DNA of 64,000 bases from Blastococcus sp. CPCC 205250 (GCF_019799925.1 NZ_JABGCG010000002.1:496001-560000), one strand, 5' to 3'; counted from the stretch's first letter, positions 42,701 through 50,795 are shown. Numbers and translations: made by a program. The notes: generated from the sequence alone by a model not told the origin.

Positions 42701-44943
42701 ACCCGGAGCTCGCCGACTCGCTGGCCGTCGGGTCCGGGATGGCGGTGCCCCTGTCGGTGGGCGGTCGCGTCCTGGCCGTCCTCGGCCTGGCCCGGCGGGC
42801 CGAGACGCAGCCCTTCGGCGACGACGACCGGCGCTTGGTCGAGGAGCTCGCCGCCCGGGCCGCGCTGGCGGTGGACAACGTCCTCCTGCTGGCCGGTGAG
42901 CGCGCCACCGCGCGGCGGCTGGCGGTGCTCCAGCAGGTGACCGCCGAGGTGTCCGCGGCCACGACCCCGGAGGAGGTGGCCGAGGCCGCGGCGCGGGCGC
43001 TGGCGGGCCTGACCGCGGACGGCGGCCGGGCCGGGGTCTACGAGGTCGACGCCGGGCACCGCTCCCTCACGGCCCTGGCCATGAGCGGCCGCGACGGGGC
43101 GGAGGCGGAGAACCGGCGGGCGTGGGCCTCCGTCCCGCTGAGCGCCCCCCTCGCGCTGAGCACCGCGGTGACCACCGGCCGGCCCGTCTGGGTGGAGGGG
43201 TCCGAGGAGCGGCTGGCCGGACCCGCGGGCCTGCCGCCGGACCTGGCCGACAGCCTCGAGACGCACCCGCTCGCCGCGGCCGCCGCTCTGCCGCTGGCCG
43301 TGGGCGGGCGCGTGCTGGGCGTGCTCGGGATGGCCTTCCGCCGGCCGCACCGCTTCCCCGAGGAGGAGCGCGGGTTGCTGCTGGCGGTGGCCGAGCAGGT
43401 CGCCCTCGCCCTCGACCGCGCGCGGCTCTACCGGGCCGAGCTGGACATCGCCACGACGCTGCAGCGCAGCCTGCTGCCCGCGGCGATGCCGGAGCTCGCG
43501 GGGCTGGCACTGGCCGCCGAGTACCTGCCCGGCGCGGTGGGCACCTCGGCCGGCGGCGACTGGTACGACGTCGTGGAGCTGGACGGGGACCGGATCGCCA
43601 TCGCCGTCGGCGACGTCGTCGGCCAGGGACCGTCGGCGGCCGCCGTCATGGGGCAGCTGCGCAGCGCGCTGTCCGCGGCGCTGCTGCAGGGCTGCCCACC
43701 CGCCGCCGCCCTCGAGCTGCTGGACCGGTTCGCCGCGCGGCTGCCCGGCGCGCTGGCCTCCAGCGCGGCCTGCCTGGTGGTCGACCGCGCCTCCGGCCGC
43801 GTCCGGTGGGCGCGGGCGGGGCACCCGCCGGCGCTGCTGGTCACCGGGGGCGACGTCACGCTGCTGGACGGCGCGGGCTCCGGGCCCGTGCTCGGGGTCC
43901 CGGGCCGGGTCGCCTACACGGAGGGCTCGGCGCAGGTCGCGCCGGGCACGACGCTGCTGCTGTACACCGACGGCCTCGTGGAGCGGCGCGGCGAGGCGCT
44001 GGACGCGGGCCTGGCCCGGATCACCGAGGCCGCCCGCAGGCACGCCGCCGCCGACCCCGGCCGGCTGGTGCAGCGCCTGCTCGGCGAGGTGCTGGCCGAC
44101 AGCGACCAGCCCGACGACGTCGCCGTGATCGCCGTCCGGGTCATGCCGCCGCCCCTGCACGAGCGGCTGCCGGCCGACCCCGCACGGCTGGCCCGGGTGC
44201 GCCGCACCGTCACCGCCTGGACGACGGCCGCCGGCCTCCCGCCGGACACGGTCGACGACCTCCAGCTGGCCCTCGGCGAGGCGCTGGCCAACGCCGTCGA
44301 GCACGCCTACCCCCGGCCCGGGCGGGCGGGGGAGTGCGAGTACTCGCTGGAGCGCGACGCCGACGGCTCGGTCGCCGTCCGGGTGCGCGACGACGGGACC
44401 TGGCGCCCGGCGCCGGCCGACCGGGGCTTCCGCGGCCGGGGGATCGAGCTCATCAGCGCGCTCGGCACCGACGTCAGCATCGGCCCGGCCGAGGGCGAGG
44501 GCACCGAGGTGCGCTTCCGCGTCGTCCCGCCGCCGCCCGGGGAGGACCCGCCGGCCGGCTCCGACGCCCCGGCGACCGGTCCCTCCGGCTCCGGCCCCGA
44601 CCGCCCGGACGGCCCGGACGGTCCGGACGACGCGGCGCTCGCCGTGCGGCCGGGCCCGGCGGGGCCGCTGCTGGAGCTCTCCGGCGAGCTCGACATCGCG
44701 GCGGTGACCCGGCTGCGGCCCGAGGTGCTGGCCGCCGTGTCACGGCCGGCGCAGGAGGCGGTGCTCGACCTCGGTGCGGTCGGGTACCTGGCCAGCGCGG
44801 GCGTGGGGCTGCTCCTCGAGGCGGCGGCAGCCGCGCGGGAGGCCGGCGGCTCGGCGCGGGTGCGGGTCGCGCCCGGCAGCGCCCCGGCCCGGGTGCTGCG
44901 GCTCTCGGGGCTCGCGGCCGACCTGCGCGACGGCGGCGCGTGA
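39793..44943 (+). CDS. giant hybrid kinase / SpoIIE phosphatase / RsbW / STAS regulator
   Basis: Cytosolic signalling protein of 1716 residues. Domains in order: PAS-like (about 10-150), GAF (180-330), HisKA with His358 in SNVSHEFRTPL, HATPase (N box near 473, DTGIGI, GEGSGIGLAM), receiver (about 628-745; Asp677 in SDVMMPRLDG, Lys729), PAS (750-870), GAF (875-1030), GAF (1035-1205), SpoIIE phosphatase (1216-1450; GGDWYD, GDVVGQG, YTDGLVE, DDVAVI), RsbW-like ATPase (1455-1585; LGEALANAVEHAY), acidic Pro/Asp linker, STAS (1620-1716). The STAS phosphosite D-S-x-G reads A-S-A-G (Ser1668). GTG 39793 is preferred because TACTAT (39770-39775) looks like its -10 box; GTG 39760 is the upstream alternative. 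Confidence 0.88.
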   Translation: MTDDALRRALFAGGGEMGRAMAERNWADTPLGPPEQWPAALRNTVRIMLTSRFAMWAGWGPELAFLYNDAYRHDTLQAKHPWALGRPASEVWAEIWQDVEPRVRSVMDTGVATWDEDLLLFLERSGFPEETYHTFSYSPLDGDDGRTEGMFCVVTETTERVVGERRMATLRDLSAALAPARTRQQVLDATAGQLARNLADLPFSAVYLYDDDGTARVCAAVGIDPDRGVLPAVIAPDDPRRAFPQNQLRAGEPVVVDDLTARFPDLPTGAWRRPPERAVAVPLTSSGQGPEALAGFLVVGLNPHRPHDGSYQGFLDLVAHQISAGLLNADSYEAERERAEALAELDRAKTDFFSNVSHEFRTPLTLIMGPVAELRATDDLSTPAVREELEVVERNALRLGKLVNTLLDFSRLQAGRIDARFEPVDLAAATAELASVFRSAVARAGLRYEVDCAPLPEPVHVDRDMWEKVVLNLLSNALKHTFEGGITVRLRPGADGAVLTVADTGIGIPEAELPRLFERFTRVAGARSRSGEGSGIGLAMVRELVGLHGGTVTAQSTPDVGTTFTVTLPTGTAHLPEDRLAPPTPDAPAVSGAATPFLAETLRWLPAADPAATDPAAADPESGAAPAGRVLVADDNADMRDYLVRLLAPRYAVTAVGDGQEALDAVRADPPDLLVSDVMMPRLDGMALLAQLRADPRTSRVPVLLLSARAGEEAAVEGLAAGADDYLVKPFAAQELLARVGAHVHLGRARREAEERFTAIADLAPALIWVSDREGRRVLVNAGWTAFTGRDAHADLGDGWRDGIHPDDRERYGQVVAEAADGDRGWEAEFRLRGADGSYTWLLERAVPIGAGRGAAGHVGVCTDISARHRQTERLALLAEAGALLDRERTVDGQLSALTRLLVDRRVADVATARVVGEDGQLRFAGIAGLDAGAEAAVAGLSPHSGYGPEVVLSGESVLSPQLPWPPEGHPELADSLAVGSGMAVPLSVGGRVLAVLGLARRAETQPFGDDDRRLVEELAARAALAVDNVLLLAGERATARRLAVLQQVTAEVSAATTPEEVAEAAARALAGLTADGGRAGVYEVDAGHRSLTALAMSGRDGAEAENRRAWASVPLSAPLALSTAVTTGRPVWVEGSEERLAGPAGLPPDLADSLETHPLAAAAALPLAVGGRVLGVLGMAFRRPHRFPEEERGLLLAVAEQVALALDRARLYRAELDIATTLQRSLLPAAMPELAGLALAAEYLPGAVGTSAGGDWYDVVELDGDRIAIAVGDVVGQGPSAAAVMGQLRSALSAALLQGCPPAAALELLDRFAARLPGALASSAACLVVDRASGRVRWARAGHPPALLVTGGDVTLLDGAGSGPVLGVPGRVAYTEGSAQVAPGTTLLLYTDGLVERRGEALDAGLARITEAARRHAAADPGRLVQRLLGEVLADSDQPDDVAVIAVRVMPPPLHERLPADPARLARVRRTVTAWTTAAGLPPDTVDDLQLALGEALANAVEHAYPRPGRAGECEYSLERDADGSVAVRVRDDGTWRPAPADRGFRGRGIELISALGTDVSIGPAEGEGTEVRFRVVPPPPGEDPPAGSDAPATGPSGSGPDRPDGPDGPDDAALAVRPGPAGPLLELSGELDIAAVTRLRPEVLAAVSRPAQEAVLDLGAVGYLASAGVGLLLEAAAAAREAGGSARVRVAPGSAPARVLRLSGLAADLRDGGA

Positions 44944-44950
44944 GGTCACA

Positions 44951-45062
44951 GGCACCCCCCGGACGGGTGGTGCCGGGTGCGTGCCCGGTTTCGGGCCGGT
45001 ACGCCTCGGGCAGTCCCGGAGCCGGACCTGCCGGTGACCTCGCCGGGCAGGTGTCGCACAAT
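44951..45062 (+). promoter_or_regulatory. intergenic hairpins and promoter of the MEDS gene
   Basis: GGCACC (44951-44956) / GGTGCC (44969-44974) is a small GC stem just after the giant gene, a possible terminator without U-tract. ACCTGCC (45026-45032) / GGCAGGT (45046-45052) is a perfect 7-base inverted repeat ending five bases before a -10-like CACAAT (45057-45062), placed where an operator overlapping the -35 region would be. Confidence 0.4.
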
Positions 45063-45109
45063 GCTCTCCGGTCGGCCGGTCGATCCGGCCCTGTGGTGTC
45101 GAGGAACGG

Positions 45110-46114
45110 GTGAACGGTACGGCGGAGGACGGCGCGCAGCAGGAGGCGCCGCCGGTTCGCGGGTGGGCCGCGGCCGCGGCCGGCCACGGGCATGCCGCCG
45201 CCTTCTACGACGACCCCTCCTCCCTGCTGGCCGCCACGGTCCCCTTCCTCGAGGCGGGCCTGGACGCCGGTGACCTGGTCTGCATGGCGGTCCTGCCGCA
45301 GCTCGCCGACCTCCTCGCCGGGGCGCTCGGGGAGCGGCTGGGCACCGTGCAGAACGACGCCCGGCTCAGCCTCCTGGGGGCGCGGGGTCCGGACGCCTTC
45401 GCCGCCACCCGCAAGGCGCTGGAGCGGGCCAGGGCGGCCGGCAACGGCCGCATCCGGGTCCTCGGCGAGCCCGGCCTCGGCCAGAGCGGCATCGCGACCC
45501 GCGAGGTGGTCCGCTTCGAGGCCGCGACCAACGCCGTGCTGGCCGGGGCCCCGGCCTCGGTCCTGTGCGTCTACGACCGGTCGTGCATCGACGACGAGGT
45601 GGCCGCGCAGGTCTCCGCCGCCCATCCGCAGCTCACCGTCGGCGACACCACGTACGACAACCCGGCGTTCCGGGAGCCGGCCAGCTTCATCCGGTCGCTC
45701 CCCGTGCCGCAGGAGCCGGTCGAGCAGGGCGCGCCCGTGCTCGCCGTCGACGGCGCCACCGTGCTCGCCGAGCTCCGTGGCCGGCTGCGTGCCGCCCTCG
45801 CCGAGGCGGTGTCCTCCCCCGAGCTCCAGGACGACCTGCTCCTGGCGGTCAGCGAGGTGGCGGCCAACGCCTTCCGGCACGGCCGCCCGCCCGTGTCGGC
45901 CCGCCTCTGGGGCGACGGCCGGCGGCTGGTCTGCACCATCAGCGACTCCGGCCGCGGGTACGACGACCCGCTGGCCGGGTACCGGCCCGCCCACGGCGAC
46001 GACCTCGCCCACGGCGGCATGGGGCTGTGGCTGGCCCGCAAGCTCTGGGACTCCGTCGACCTGCTCCCGGGCGGACCGGGGCTGACCGTGCGGCTCAGCA
46101 CCGCGATCGGCTGA
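45110..46114 (+). CDS. MEDS-domain sensor with RsbW-like ATPase
   Basis: Cytoplasmic protein of 334 residues. The N-terminal MEDS (DcmR-type sensory) domain covers about 25-190 (HAAAFYDDPSSLLAATVPFLEAGL, quoted in part as HAAAFYDDPSSLL; VLCVYDRSCIDDEV; HPQLTVGDTTYDNPAF). The C-terminal GHKL ATPase covers about 225-330 with LAVSEVAANAFRHG, SDSGRGYDDP and GGMGLWLARKLWD. This family (often called anti-sigma regulatory factor) is thought to couple small-molecule sensing to sigma-factor control. GTG at 45110 has GAGGAA upstream. It follows the giant regulator and may work with its STAS module; that is inference. Confidence 0.88.
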   Translation: MNGTAEDGAQQEAPPVRGWAAAAAGHGHAAAFYDDPSSLLAATVPFLEAGLDAGDLVCMAVLPQLADLLAGALGERLGTVQNDARLSLLGARGPDAFAATRKALERARAAGNGRIRVLGEPGLGQSGIATREVVRFEAATNAVLAGAPASVLCVYDRSCIDDEVAAQVSAAHPQLTVGDTTYDNPAFREPASFIRSLPVPQEPVEQGAPVLAVDGATVLAELRGRLRAALAEAVSSPELQDDLLLAVSEVAANAFRHGRPPVSARLWGDGRRLVCTISDSGRGYDDPLAGYRPAHGDDLAHGGMGLWLARKLWDSVDLLPGGPGLTVRLSTAIG

Positions 46115-46166
46115 ACGGCGGACGCGCCGCCTTGATCGCACGGACCGCCGCTGGTCGACTGACCCG

Positions 46167-47000
46167 GTGATCGTCGTGACGGCCGCCGGGGGCCAGACGG
46201 GTACCGCTGTCGTCCGGGCGCTGCGGGCGCGCGACCTGCCGGTGCGCGCCGTGGTGGGCCGCCGCGGGCCCCGCCCGCAGCTCGAGTCCCTGGGGGCCGA
46301 GGTGGTGGTGGCCGAGCTGACCCAGCCGGCGGCCTGGGCCGACGTCCTCGCCGGGGCCGGCGCGCTGTACCTGATCTGGCCCAACTTCGACCCGGACGAG
46401 GCCGAGGGCGCCACCGCCCTGTTCGGTGAGGCGCGGCGGGCCGGCGTGGGCAGGGTCGTCTACCACTCCGTCCTGCGCCCCCAGGCCCGCGCCATGCCGC
46501 ACCACGGGGCCAAGGACCGCGCCGAGCAGGCGCTGGACACCGCGGGCGTGGCCTGGCGGGTGCTCCAGCCGTGCGCCTACGCACAGAACCTGGACGAGGA
46601 GGTGCGCCGGGCCGCCGACACCGGCGTGCTGCGCAGCCGCTGGGGCCTGCGGACGGCGCAGTCGCTGGTCGACCTGGCCGACGTCGCGGAGGCCGCCGCT
46701 GTCCTGCTCACCGAGGACGGGCTCGACGGCGGCACGTTCGAGGTCGCCGGGCCCGAGCCCCTGACCGCTCCCCGGCTGGCCGAGCTGGTCGGCGCGGCGG
46801 CGGGCCGCGACGTGGTGGCCGACGACGTCGTCCCCGCCGGTGAGGTGCCCGTCTCCTACCCGGCCCGCTGTGCGCGGCTGATGCTCGACCACTACCGGTC
46901 GCACGGGTTCACCGGCAGCCCGCGGGTCGCCACCGCCCTGCTGGGCCGACTGCCGCGGACCTACGCCGACCACCTCGCCGACCTGCTGGGCGCCGGGTGA
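46167..47000 (+). CDS. NmrA/SDR-type NAD(P)-binding protein
   Basis: Atypical short-chain dehydrogenase of 277 residues of the NmrA / QOR2 group. N-terminal Rossmann motif VTAAGGQTGTAVVRAL, LRPQARAMPHHGAKDRAEQAL and WRVLQPCAYAQN are typical. These bind NADP and act as redox sensors or quinone reductases; activity is uncertain because the usual catalytic Tyr-x3-Lys is not evident. GTG at 46167. Overlaps the MarR gene (GTGA), so it is probably controlled by that regulator. Confidence 0.85.
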   Translation: MIVVTAAGGQTGTAVVRALRARDLPVRAVVGRRGPRPQLESLGAEVVVAELTQPAAWADVLAGAGALYLIWPNFDPDEAEGATALFGEARRAGVGRVVYHSVLRPQARAMPHHGAKDRAEQALDTAGVAWRVLQPCAYAQNLDEEVRRAADTGVLRSRWGLRTAQSLVDLADVAEAAAVLLTEDGLDGGTFEVAGPEPLTAPRLAELVGAAAGRDVVADDVVPAGEVPVSYPARCARLMLDHYRSHGFTGSPRVATALLGRLPRTYADHLADLLGAG

Positions 47001-47509
47001 GCGAGCCGGCGGACGCCGTCGACCTGATCCTCGAGCAGTGGGGGCGGGAACGGCCGGACCTGGACTGCTCGCCGATGGGGGTCATCGGCCGGATCACGCA
47101 GCTGCAGCGCGAGGTGCACCTGGCCCAGCGCGCCACCTTCGCCCGGCACGACCTGGACGCGCCCTCGTTCGACGTGCTGGCCGCGCTGCGCCGGGCCGGG
47201 CCGCCGTACCAGCTGACGCCCACGGCGCTCATGCGCACGGCGCTGGTCACCTCGGGCGCCATCACCCAGCGGCTGGACCGGCTGGAGGAGCGGGGGCTGA
47301 TCACCCGCACCCGCAGCGAGTCCGACGGCCGCGGCGTCGTCGTCACGCTCACCGACGCCGGCCGGGCGGCGCTGGACACCGCGCTGCCCGACCACCTGGA
47401 GACCGAGCGGCGCCTGCTCGCCGGGCTCAGCGCCGAGGAGCTCGACCAGCTGGCCGGGCTGCTCCGCCGGTTCCTGGTGACGCTGGGCCACGTGCCGCAG
47501 CACCCCTGA
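46997..47509 (+). CDS. MarR-family transcriptional regulator
   Basis: Winged helix-turn-helix repressor of 170 residues. The HTH is LTPTALMRTALVTSGAITQRLDRLEERGLI and the wing TRTRSESDGRGVVVTLTDAGRAAL, quoted in part as SDGRGVVVTLTDAG. MarR proteins respond to phenolics or oxidants. GTG overlaps the stop of the NmrA-type gene, making a two-gene operon with presumed autoregulation, although no clear palindrome was found in the 52 bases upstream of the operon. Convergent with the DNA ligase gene. Confidence 0.92.
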   Translation: MSEPADAVDLILEQWGRERPDLDCSPMGVIGRITQLQREVHLAQRATFARHDLDAPSFDVLAALRRAGPPYQLTPTALMRTALVTSGAITQRLDRLEERGLITRTRSESDGRGVVVTLTDAGRAALDTALPDHLETERRLLAGLSAEELDQLAGLLRRFLVTLGHVPQHP

Positions 47510-47527
47510 GTCCCCGCTGCCGGCGGC

Positions 47528-48541
47528 TCAGTCGATCGGCGGGACGTCGTCCGGTTCGAGGTCGGGGCGGGTGCGCACGAAGCGCAGCGGGTGCCGGAAG
47601 ACGCCGGCCTGCAGCGCGGCGTCGGCGCTGACCTCGACGACGACGTCGGGCCGCACGCGGGTGAGCGGCACGCTGAGCCGCCCGCCGCCGAAGCGGCCGG
47701 TGCCGATCCGCTCGGGCCACGGGTGGTCCTCGCCGGCGGGGGCGAGCACCGCGGCCAGCTCCTCGGCGGCGGCCGGGGTCAGCGGGCTCGTGCGCCCGAC
47801 GACGACCAGCTCGCCGTCCCGGTACCGCCCGGCGACCAGCTGGCCGGGCCGGTCCAGCGGGCCGATCACCCCACCGGCGAGCACCTCGGTGGTCTCCCAC
47901 GACTTGACCTTGACCCACTCGCGCCGGCCGGGCGCGTAGCGCGTGCCGGCGCCCTTGGCGACCAGCCCCTCGACCCCGGCGACGCGGAAGTCCCGCGACC
48001 ACTGCCGGGCCTCGGCCGGGTTGCTGGTGAGCGGGGAGAGCTGCAGCGGCGGCGCCCAGCGCCCGGCGAGCGCCTCGAGCTCCGCGCGCCGGACCCGCAG
48101 GGTGCGCCGCCGGAGGTCGGTCCCGCCGGCGGCGAGCAGGTCGAAGGCCACGTAGGACGCCGGTGCGGCCGCCACCTGCGCGGCGAGCCGGCCCGGGGCG
48201 GTGACCATGCGCTTCTGCAGCAGGCCGAAGTCCAGCCGGTCGTCGTGCCAGATGACGACCTCGCCGTCGACGACGGTGCCGGCGGGCAGCTGCGCGAGCG
48301 CGGCGGCGGCGACGTCGGGGAAGCGGTCGGTCAGGTCGCGGCCCTGCTTGGACCACAGCCGGGTGCTGCGCGCCGTGCGGACGACGACCAGCCGGTAGCC
48401 GTCCCACTTGGGCTCGTAGACGCAGCCGCCGGGGAGCGCGCCGGCCGCCGGGAGGCTGCGGGCGGGCTTGGCCAGCTGGACCGCGACCGGACCGGCGAGG
48501 TCGGGCGGCAGGTCCGGCAGGCCGGGGGCGGTCGACGGCAC
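47528..48541 (-). CDS. ATP-dependent DNA ligase (LigC type)
   Basis: DNA ligase of about 337 residues, the size of the mycobacterial LigC group. Nucleotidyltransferase motif I is YEPKWDGYRL with adenylated Lys45; motif III is VVDGEVVIW, motif IV GVEGLVAKG and motif V WVKVK. An OB-fold follows (from about residue 215). No primase or nuclease domain is fused and no Ku gene is near. GTG at 48541 is chosen because the conserved LAKPA segment follows some 20 residues later; a start at 48598 would add 19 residues. Possible repair role. Confidence 0.92.
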   Translation of the reverse strand: MPSTAPGLPDLPPDLAGPVAVQLAKPARSLPAAGALPGGCVYEPKWDGYRLVVVRTARSTRLWSKQGRDLTDRFPDVAAAALAQLPAGTVVDGEVVIWHDDRLDFGLLQKRMVTAPGRLAAQVAAAPASYVAFDLLAAGGTDLRRRTLRVRRAELEALAGRWAPPLQLSPLTSNPAEARQWSRDFRVAGVEGLVAKGAGTRYAPGRREWVKVKSWETTEVLAGGVIGPLDRPGQLVAGRYRDGELVVVGRTSPLTPAAAEELAAVLAPAGEDHPWPERIGTGRFGGGRLSVPLTRVRPDVVVEVSADAALQAGVFRHPLRFVRTRPDLEPDDVPPID

Positions 48542-48739
48542 GACGGCCAGCCTGCGGGCTGCCCGGGCCCGCTGCAGCGCTCCGGCGGGCCGGATCACCC
48601 GTTCGGTGGAGGGTCGCCACGCTCCGCGTCGTCGCCGGTCAGCGGCACGAGGGCGACGGCGGGTCAAGTCCCGATCAGGTCACGCCGCGACGCACACGTG
48701 CCCGTCGACGGCGTCCTCGGAATACTCCCCGGCGCAGTG

Positions 48740-48759
48740 AGTTGAGCGTTCAACGAACT
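48740..48759. promoter_or_regulatory. palindromic operator upstream of FMN reductase
   Basis: GTTGA-GCGT-TCAAC (48741-48754) is a perfect inverted repeat, and outer AGTT (48740-48743) and AACT (48756-48759) extend the symmetry imperfectly. TTGAAC/GTTCAA-type palindromes are common MarR or HxlR operators. It lies 31 bases before the ATG, within the likely promoter. Confidence 0.5.
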
Positions 48760-48785
48760 GTCGACCGTCCCGAGGAGCGCTCCCG

Positions 48786-49358
48786 ATGTCCCGTCCCGTC
48801 CTGCAGGTGGTCGCCGCCAGCACCCGTCCCGGCCGCAAGGGCATCGCGATCGCCCGGTGGGTGCAGCAGCTGGCCGAGGTGCACGGCGGCTTCGACGTCG
48901 AGCTCGTCGACCTGGCGGAGGTCGGCCTGCCGCTGCTCGACGAGCCGAACCACCCGCGCCTGGGCCGGTACGTCCACCAGGTGACCCGGGACTGGAGTGC
49001 CACCGTCACCCGCGGCGACGCGTTCGTCCTCGTGACGCCGGAGTACAACCACTCCTTCCCGGCCTCGCTGAAGAACGCGCTGGACCACCTGCACGGCGAG
49101 TGGGCCGACAAGGCCGCCGGGCTGGTCTCCTACGGCGGGGTCTCCGCGGGGCTGCGGGCCGCGACGGCGCTCAAGCCCGTGCTGGCGGCGCTGCGCATGC
49201 ACACCGTGCCGGAGGCCGTCTCGATCCCGTTCTTCCCCCAGTTCCTCGACGACGAGGAGGTCTTCGTCGCCAACGCCGAGCTGGAGGCCGGCGGCAAGGC
49301 GATGCTCGACGAGCTGCTCCGCGTCACCGGCGCCCTGCGGTCGCTGCGCGCGGCCTGA
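48786..49358 (+). CDS. NADPH-dependent FMN reductase
   Basis: Flavodoxin-like NAD(P)H:FMN reductase of 190 residues. The phosphate loop is AASTRPGRKG, and TPEYNHSFPASLKNALDHL is the highly conserved flavin-binding segment; VSYGGVSAGLRAA follows. Such enzymes reduce quinones, azo compounds or supply reduced FMN. ATG at 48786 follows GAGGAG, which is part of a small palindrome GGAGCGCTCC. A larger palindrome upstream suggests control by a MarR-type repressor. Confidence 0.93.
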   Translation: MSRPVLQVVAASTRPGRKGIAIARWVQQLAEVHGGFDVELVDLAEVGLPLLDEPNHPRLGRYVHQVTRDWSATVTRGDAFVLVTPEYNHSFPASLKNALDHLHGEWADKAAGLVSYGGVSAGLRAATALKPVLAALRMHTVPEAVSIPFFPQFLDDEEVFVANAELEAGGKAMLDELLRVTGALRSLRAA

Positions 49359-49364
49359 TCCCGG

Positions 49365-49886
49365 TCAGCCGAGCAGCAGGAGCGACCAGGCCGCCAGCGA
49401 CGGGGCGTCGGTGAAGCGGCCCTCGCGGACCATCGCGCGCAGCTCGCCCTCGCCGACGAACGCCTGCCGCATGTCGGCCTCGGTCGCCTCCCGGGCGGTC
49501 GGCCCCGGGGTGAGGCCGGTGGCCAGCCACACGTCGAACTCCTGGGTCGTCAGCCCCGAGGCGAGGTCGAGGTGGCCGAGGTGGCGCAGGTCCCCCGCGC
49601 GCAGGCCGGTCTCCTCGGCCAGCTCGGCGCGGGCCAGCTCCTCCGGCGTCCCCCCGTCGCCGGCGGCCCACGTGCCCTGCGGGAACTCCCACGCGCGGCG
49701 GCCGACCGGGTAGCGGTACTGCTCGACGAGCCAGAACCCGTCCCGCTCCGCCGGGAGCACCACGGCGAAGTCGGACTTCTCGACGACGCCGTAGACGCCG
49801 GCGCTGCCGTCCGCGCGCTCCACGGTGTCCTCCCGCACCCGGATCCACGGGTTGCGGTACACCTCCCGGCTGCTGGTCGTCCGCAT
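49365..49886 (-). CDS. NUDIX hydrolase
   Basis: NUDIX pyrophosphohydrolase of 173 residues, similar to ADP-ribose/ADP-sugar diphosphatases. The box runs GGTPEELARAELAEETGL: the REUxEE core reads AELAEE, so the first Arg is replaced by Ala while the metal-binding glutamates remain. WEFPQGTW precedes it. ATG at 49886 is used; CAGGCT lies seven bases upstream (reverse strand 49894-49899), consistent with a leaderless transcript. Convergent with FMN reductase. Confidence 0.88.
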   Translation of the reverse strand: MRTTSSREVYRNPWIRVREDTVERADGSAGVYGVVEKSDFAVVLPAERDGFWLVEQYRYPVGRRAWEFPQGTWAAGDGGTPEELARAELAEETGLRAGDLRHLGHLDLASGLTTQEFDVWLATGLTPGPTAREATEADMRQAFVGEGELRAMVREGRFTDAPSLAAWSLLLLG

Positions 49887-49939
49887 GTGCCCGAGCCTGT
49901 CAGAACGGGGACGGGGCAGAACGGGGACCATGGAGCGTG

Positions 49940-50422
49940 ATGACCGACCGCAAGCCGCACGGCGTCTCCTTCGAGACGTGGGTGGAGCAGCAGATCCGGC
50001 AGGCCCAGGAGCGCGGCGCCTTCAGCGGGCTCCCGGGCGCGGGGCAGCCCCTGCGGATCGACCCCGAGCAGACCGCGTACGACTGGGCGCTGGCCAAGGC
50101 CCGCCGCGAGGGCGTGGAGACGGCGGACATGCTGCCGCCGGGCCTCCGGTTGCGCCGGGAGCGCGACGAACTGCCCGAGCGGGTCGCGCGGCTGACCTCC
50201 GAGGGCGCCGTCCGGGCGGTCGCCGAGGACTACAACGCGCGGGTGGAGGCCTTCTGGCGCCGCCCGCAGGAGAGCCGGTGGGCTCCGGTGCCCGGCCTGG
50301 CCGACGTCGAGGCGCTGGTGGAGGGCTGGCGGCGGGACCGCCCGCCGCCTGCCCCCGTGCCCGAGCCCGCGCAGGAACCGGCCCCGCGACGCCGCCGGTG
50401 GTGGCGCCGCGGGGCCGGGTGA
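49940..50422 (+). CDS. DUF1992 (DnaJC28-conserved domain) protein
   Basis: Protein of 160 residues. The DUF1992 domain fills the first ~75 residues (FETWVEQQIRQAQERGAFSGLPGAGQPL with the conserved short-helix pattern, quoted in part as RGAFSGLPGAGQPL), followed by a helix containing YNARVEAFWRRP and a proline/arginine-rich basic tail ending RRRRWWRRGAG. The family is shared with eukaryotic DNAJC28 but its role is unknown. The basic tail could bind nucleic acid or membrane. GGAG lies just before the start; GTG 49937 is an alternative start. Divergent from the NUDIX gene. Confidence 0.85.
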   Translation: MTDRKPHGVSFETWVEQQIRQAQERGAFSGLPGAGQPLRIDPEQTAYDWALAKARREGVETADMLPPGLRLRRERDELPERVARLTSEGAVRAVAEDYNARVEAFWRRPQESRWAPVPGLADVEALVEGWRRDRPPPAPVPEPAQEPAPRRRRWWRRGAG

Positions 50423-50426
50423 CGCG

Positions 50427-50795
50427 TCACGCCGGAGCCGGCACCCGGTCGAGGAAGCCGAGGACGGTGGCGATGCGCCCGTCCCCGTCGACGACGGCGA
50501 CGTCGAAGCCGGTGATCGGCGGCTCGGTCCCCTCCGGTCCGAGGTGCCACGTGAAACGCACCTGGTCGTGGTGGGCGTCGGCCGGCCCGGCCGGCCGGAA
50601 GACGAAGCCGGGGAACTGCTGCTGGACGGCGGCGATGGTCGCGTCGATGGCGTCGCGGCCCCGGGCGTCGACCAGCGGGTCGGTGTAGCGGGCGTCGGCG
50701 GCGAACAGCTCGTCGACGGCCGCGCGGCGGGCGCCCGGGTCGGTCTCGTTCCAGACGGCCAGGTAGCGCTCGACGAGGGTGGGGGTGGCGGTCAC
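50427..50795 (-). CDS. SnoaL-like / NTF2-fold protein
   Basis: Small cone-shaped alpha+beta barrel protein of 122 residues of the SnoaL-like group (nuclear transport factor 2 family). TLVERYLAVWNETD, ARYTDPLVDARGRDAI and VRFTWHLG are typical. Members are isomerases, cyclases or ligand binders; active residues cannot be assigned. A consensus ribosome site AAGGAGAT precedes the GTG at 50795. Second gene of an operon with the membrane protein 26 bases upstream, divergent from an MmyB-type regulator that probably controls both. Confidence 0.85.
   Translation of the reverse strand: MTATPTLVERYLAVWNETDPGARRAAVDELFAADARYTDPLVDARGRDAIDATIAAVQQQFPGFVFRPAGPADAHHDQVRFTWHLGPEGTEPPITGFDVAVVDGDGRIATVLGFLDRVPAPA

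Noticed and set aside
39772..44304. 1510-codon minus-strand frame opposite the giant regulator
   Set aside because: The plus strand has ten recognisable domains in frame; the antisense product has none.
44951..44974. Classical rho-independent terminator after the giant regulator gene
   Set aside because: The GGCACC/GGTGCC stem is short and no run of T follows; listed only as a hairpin.
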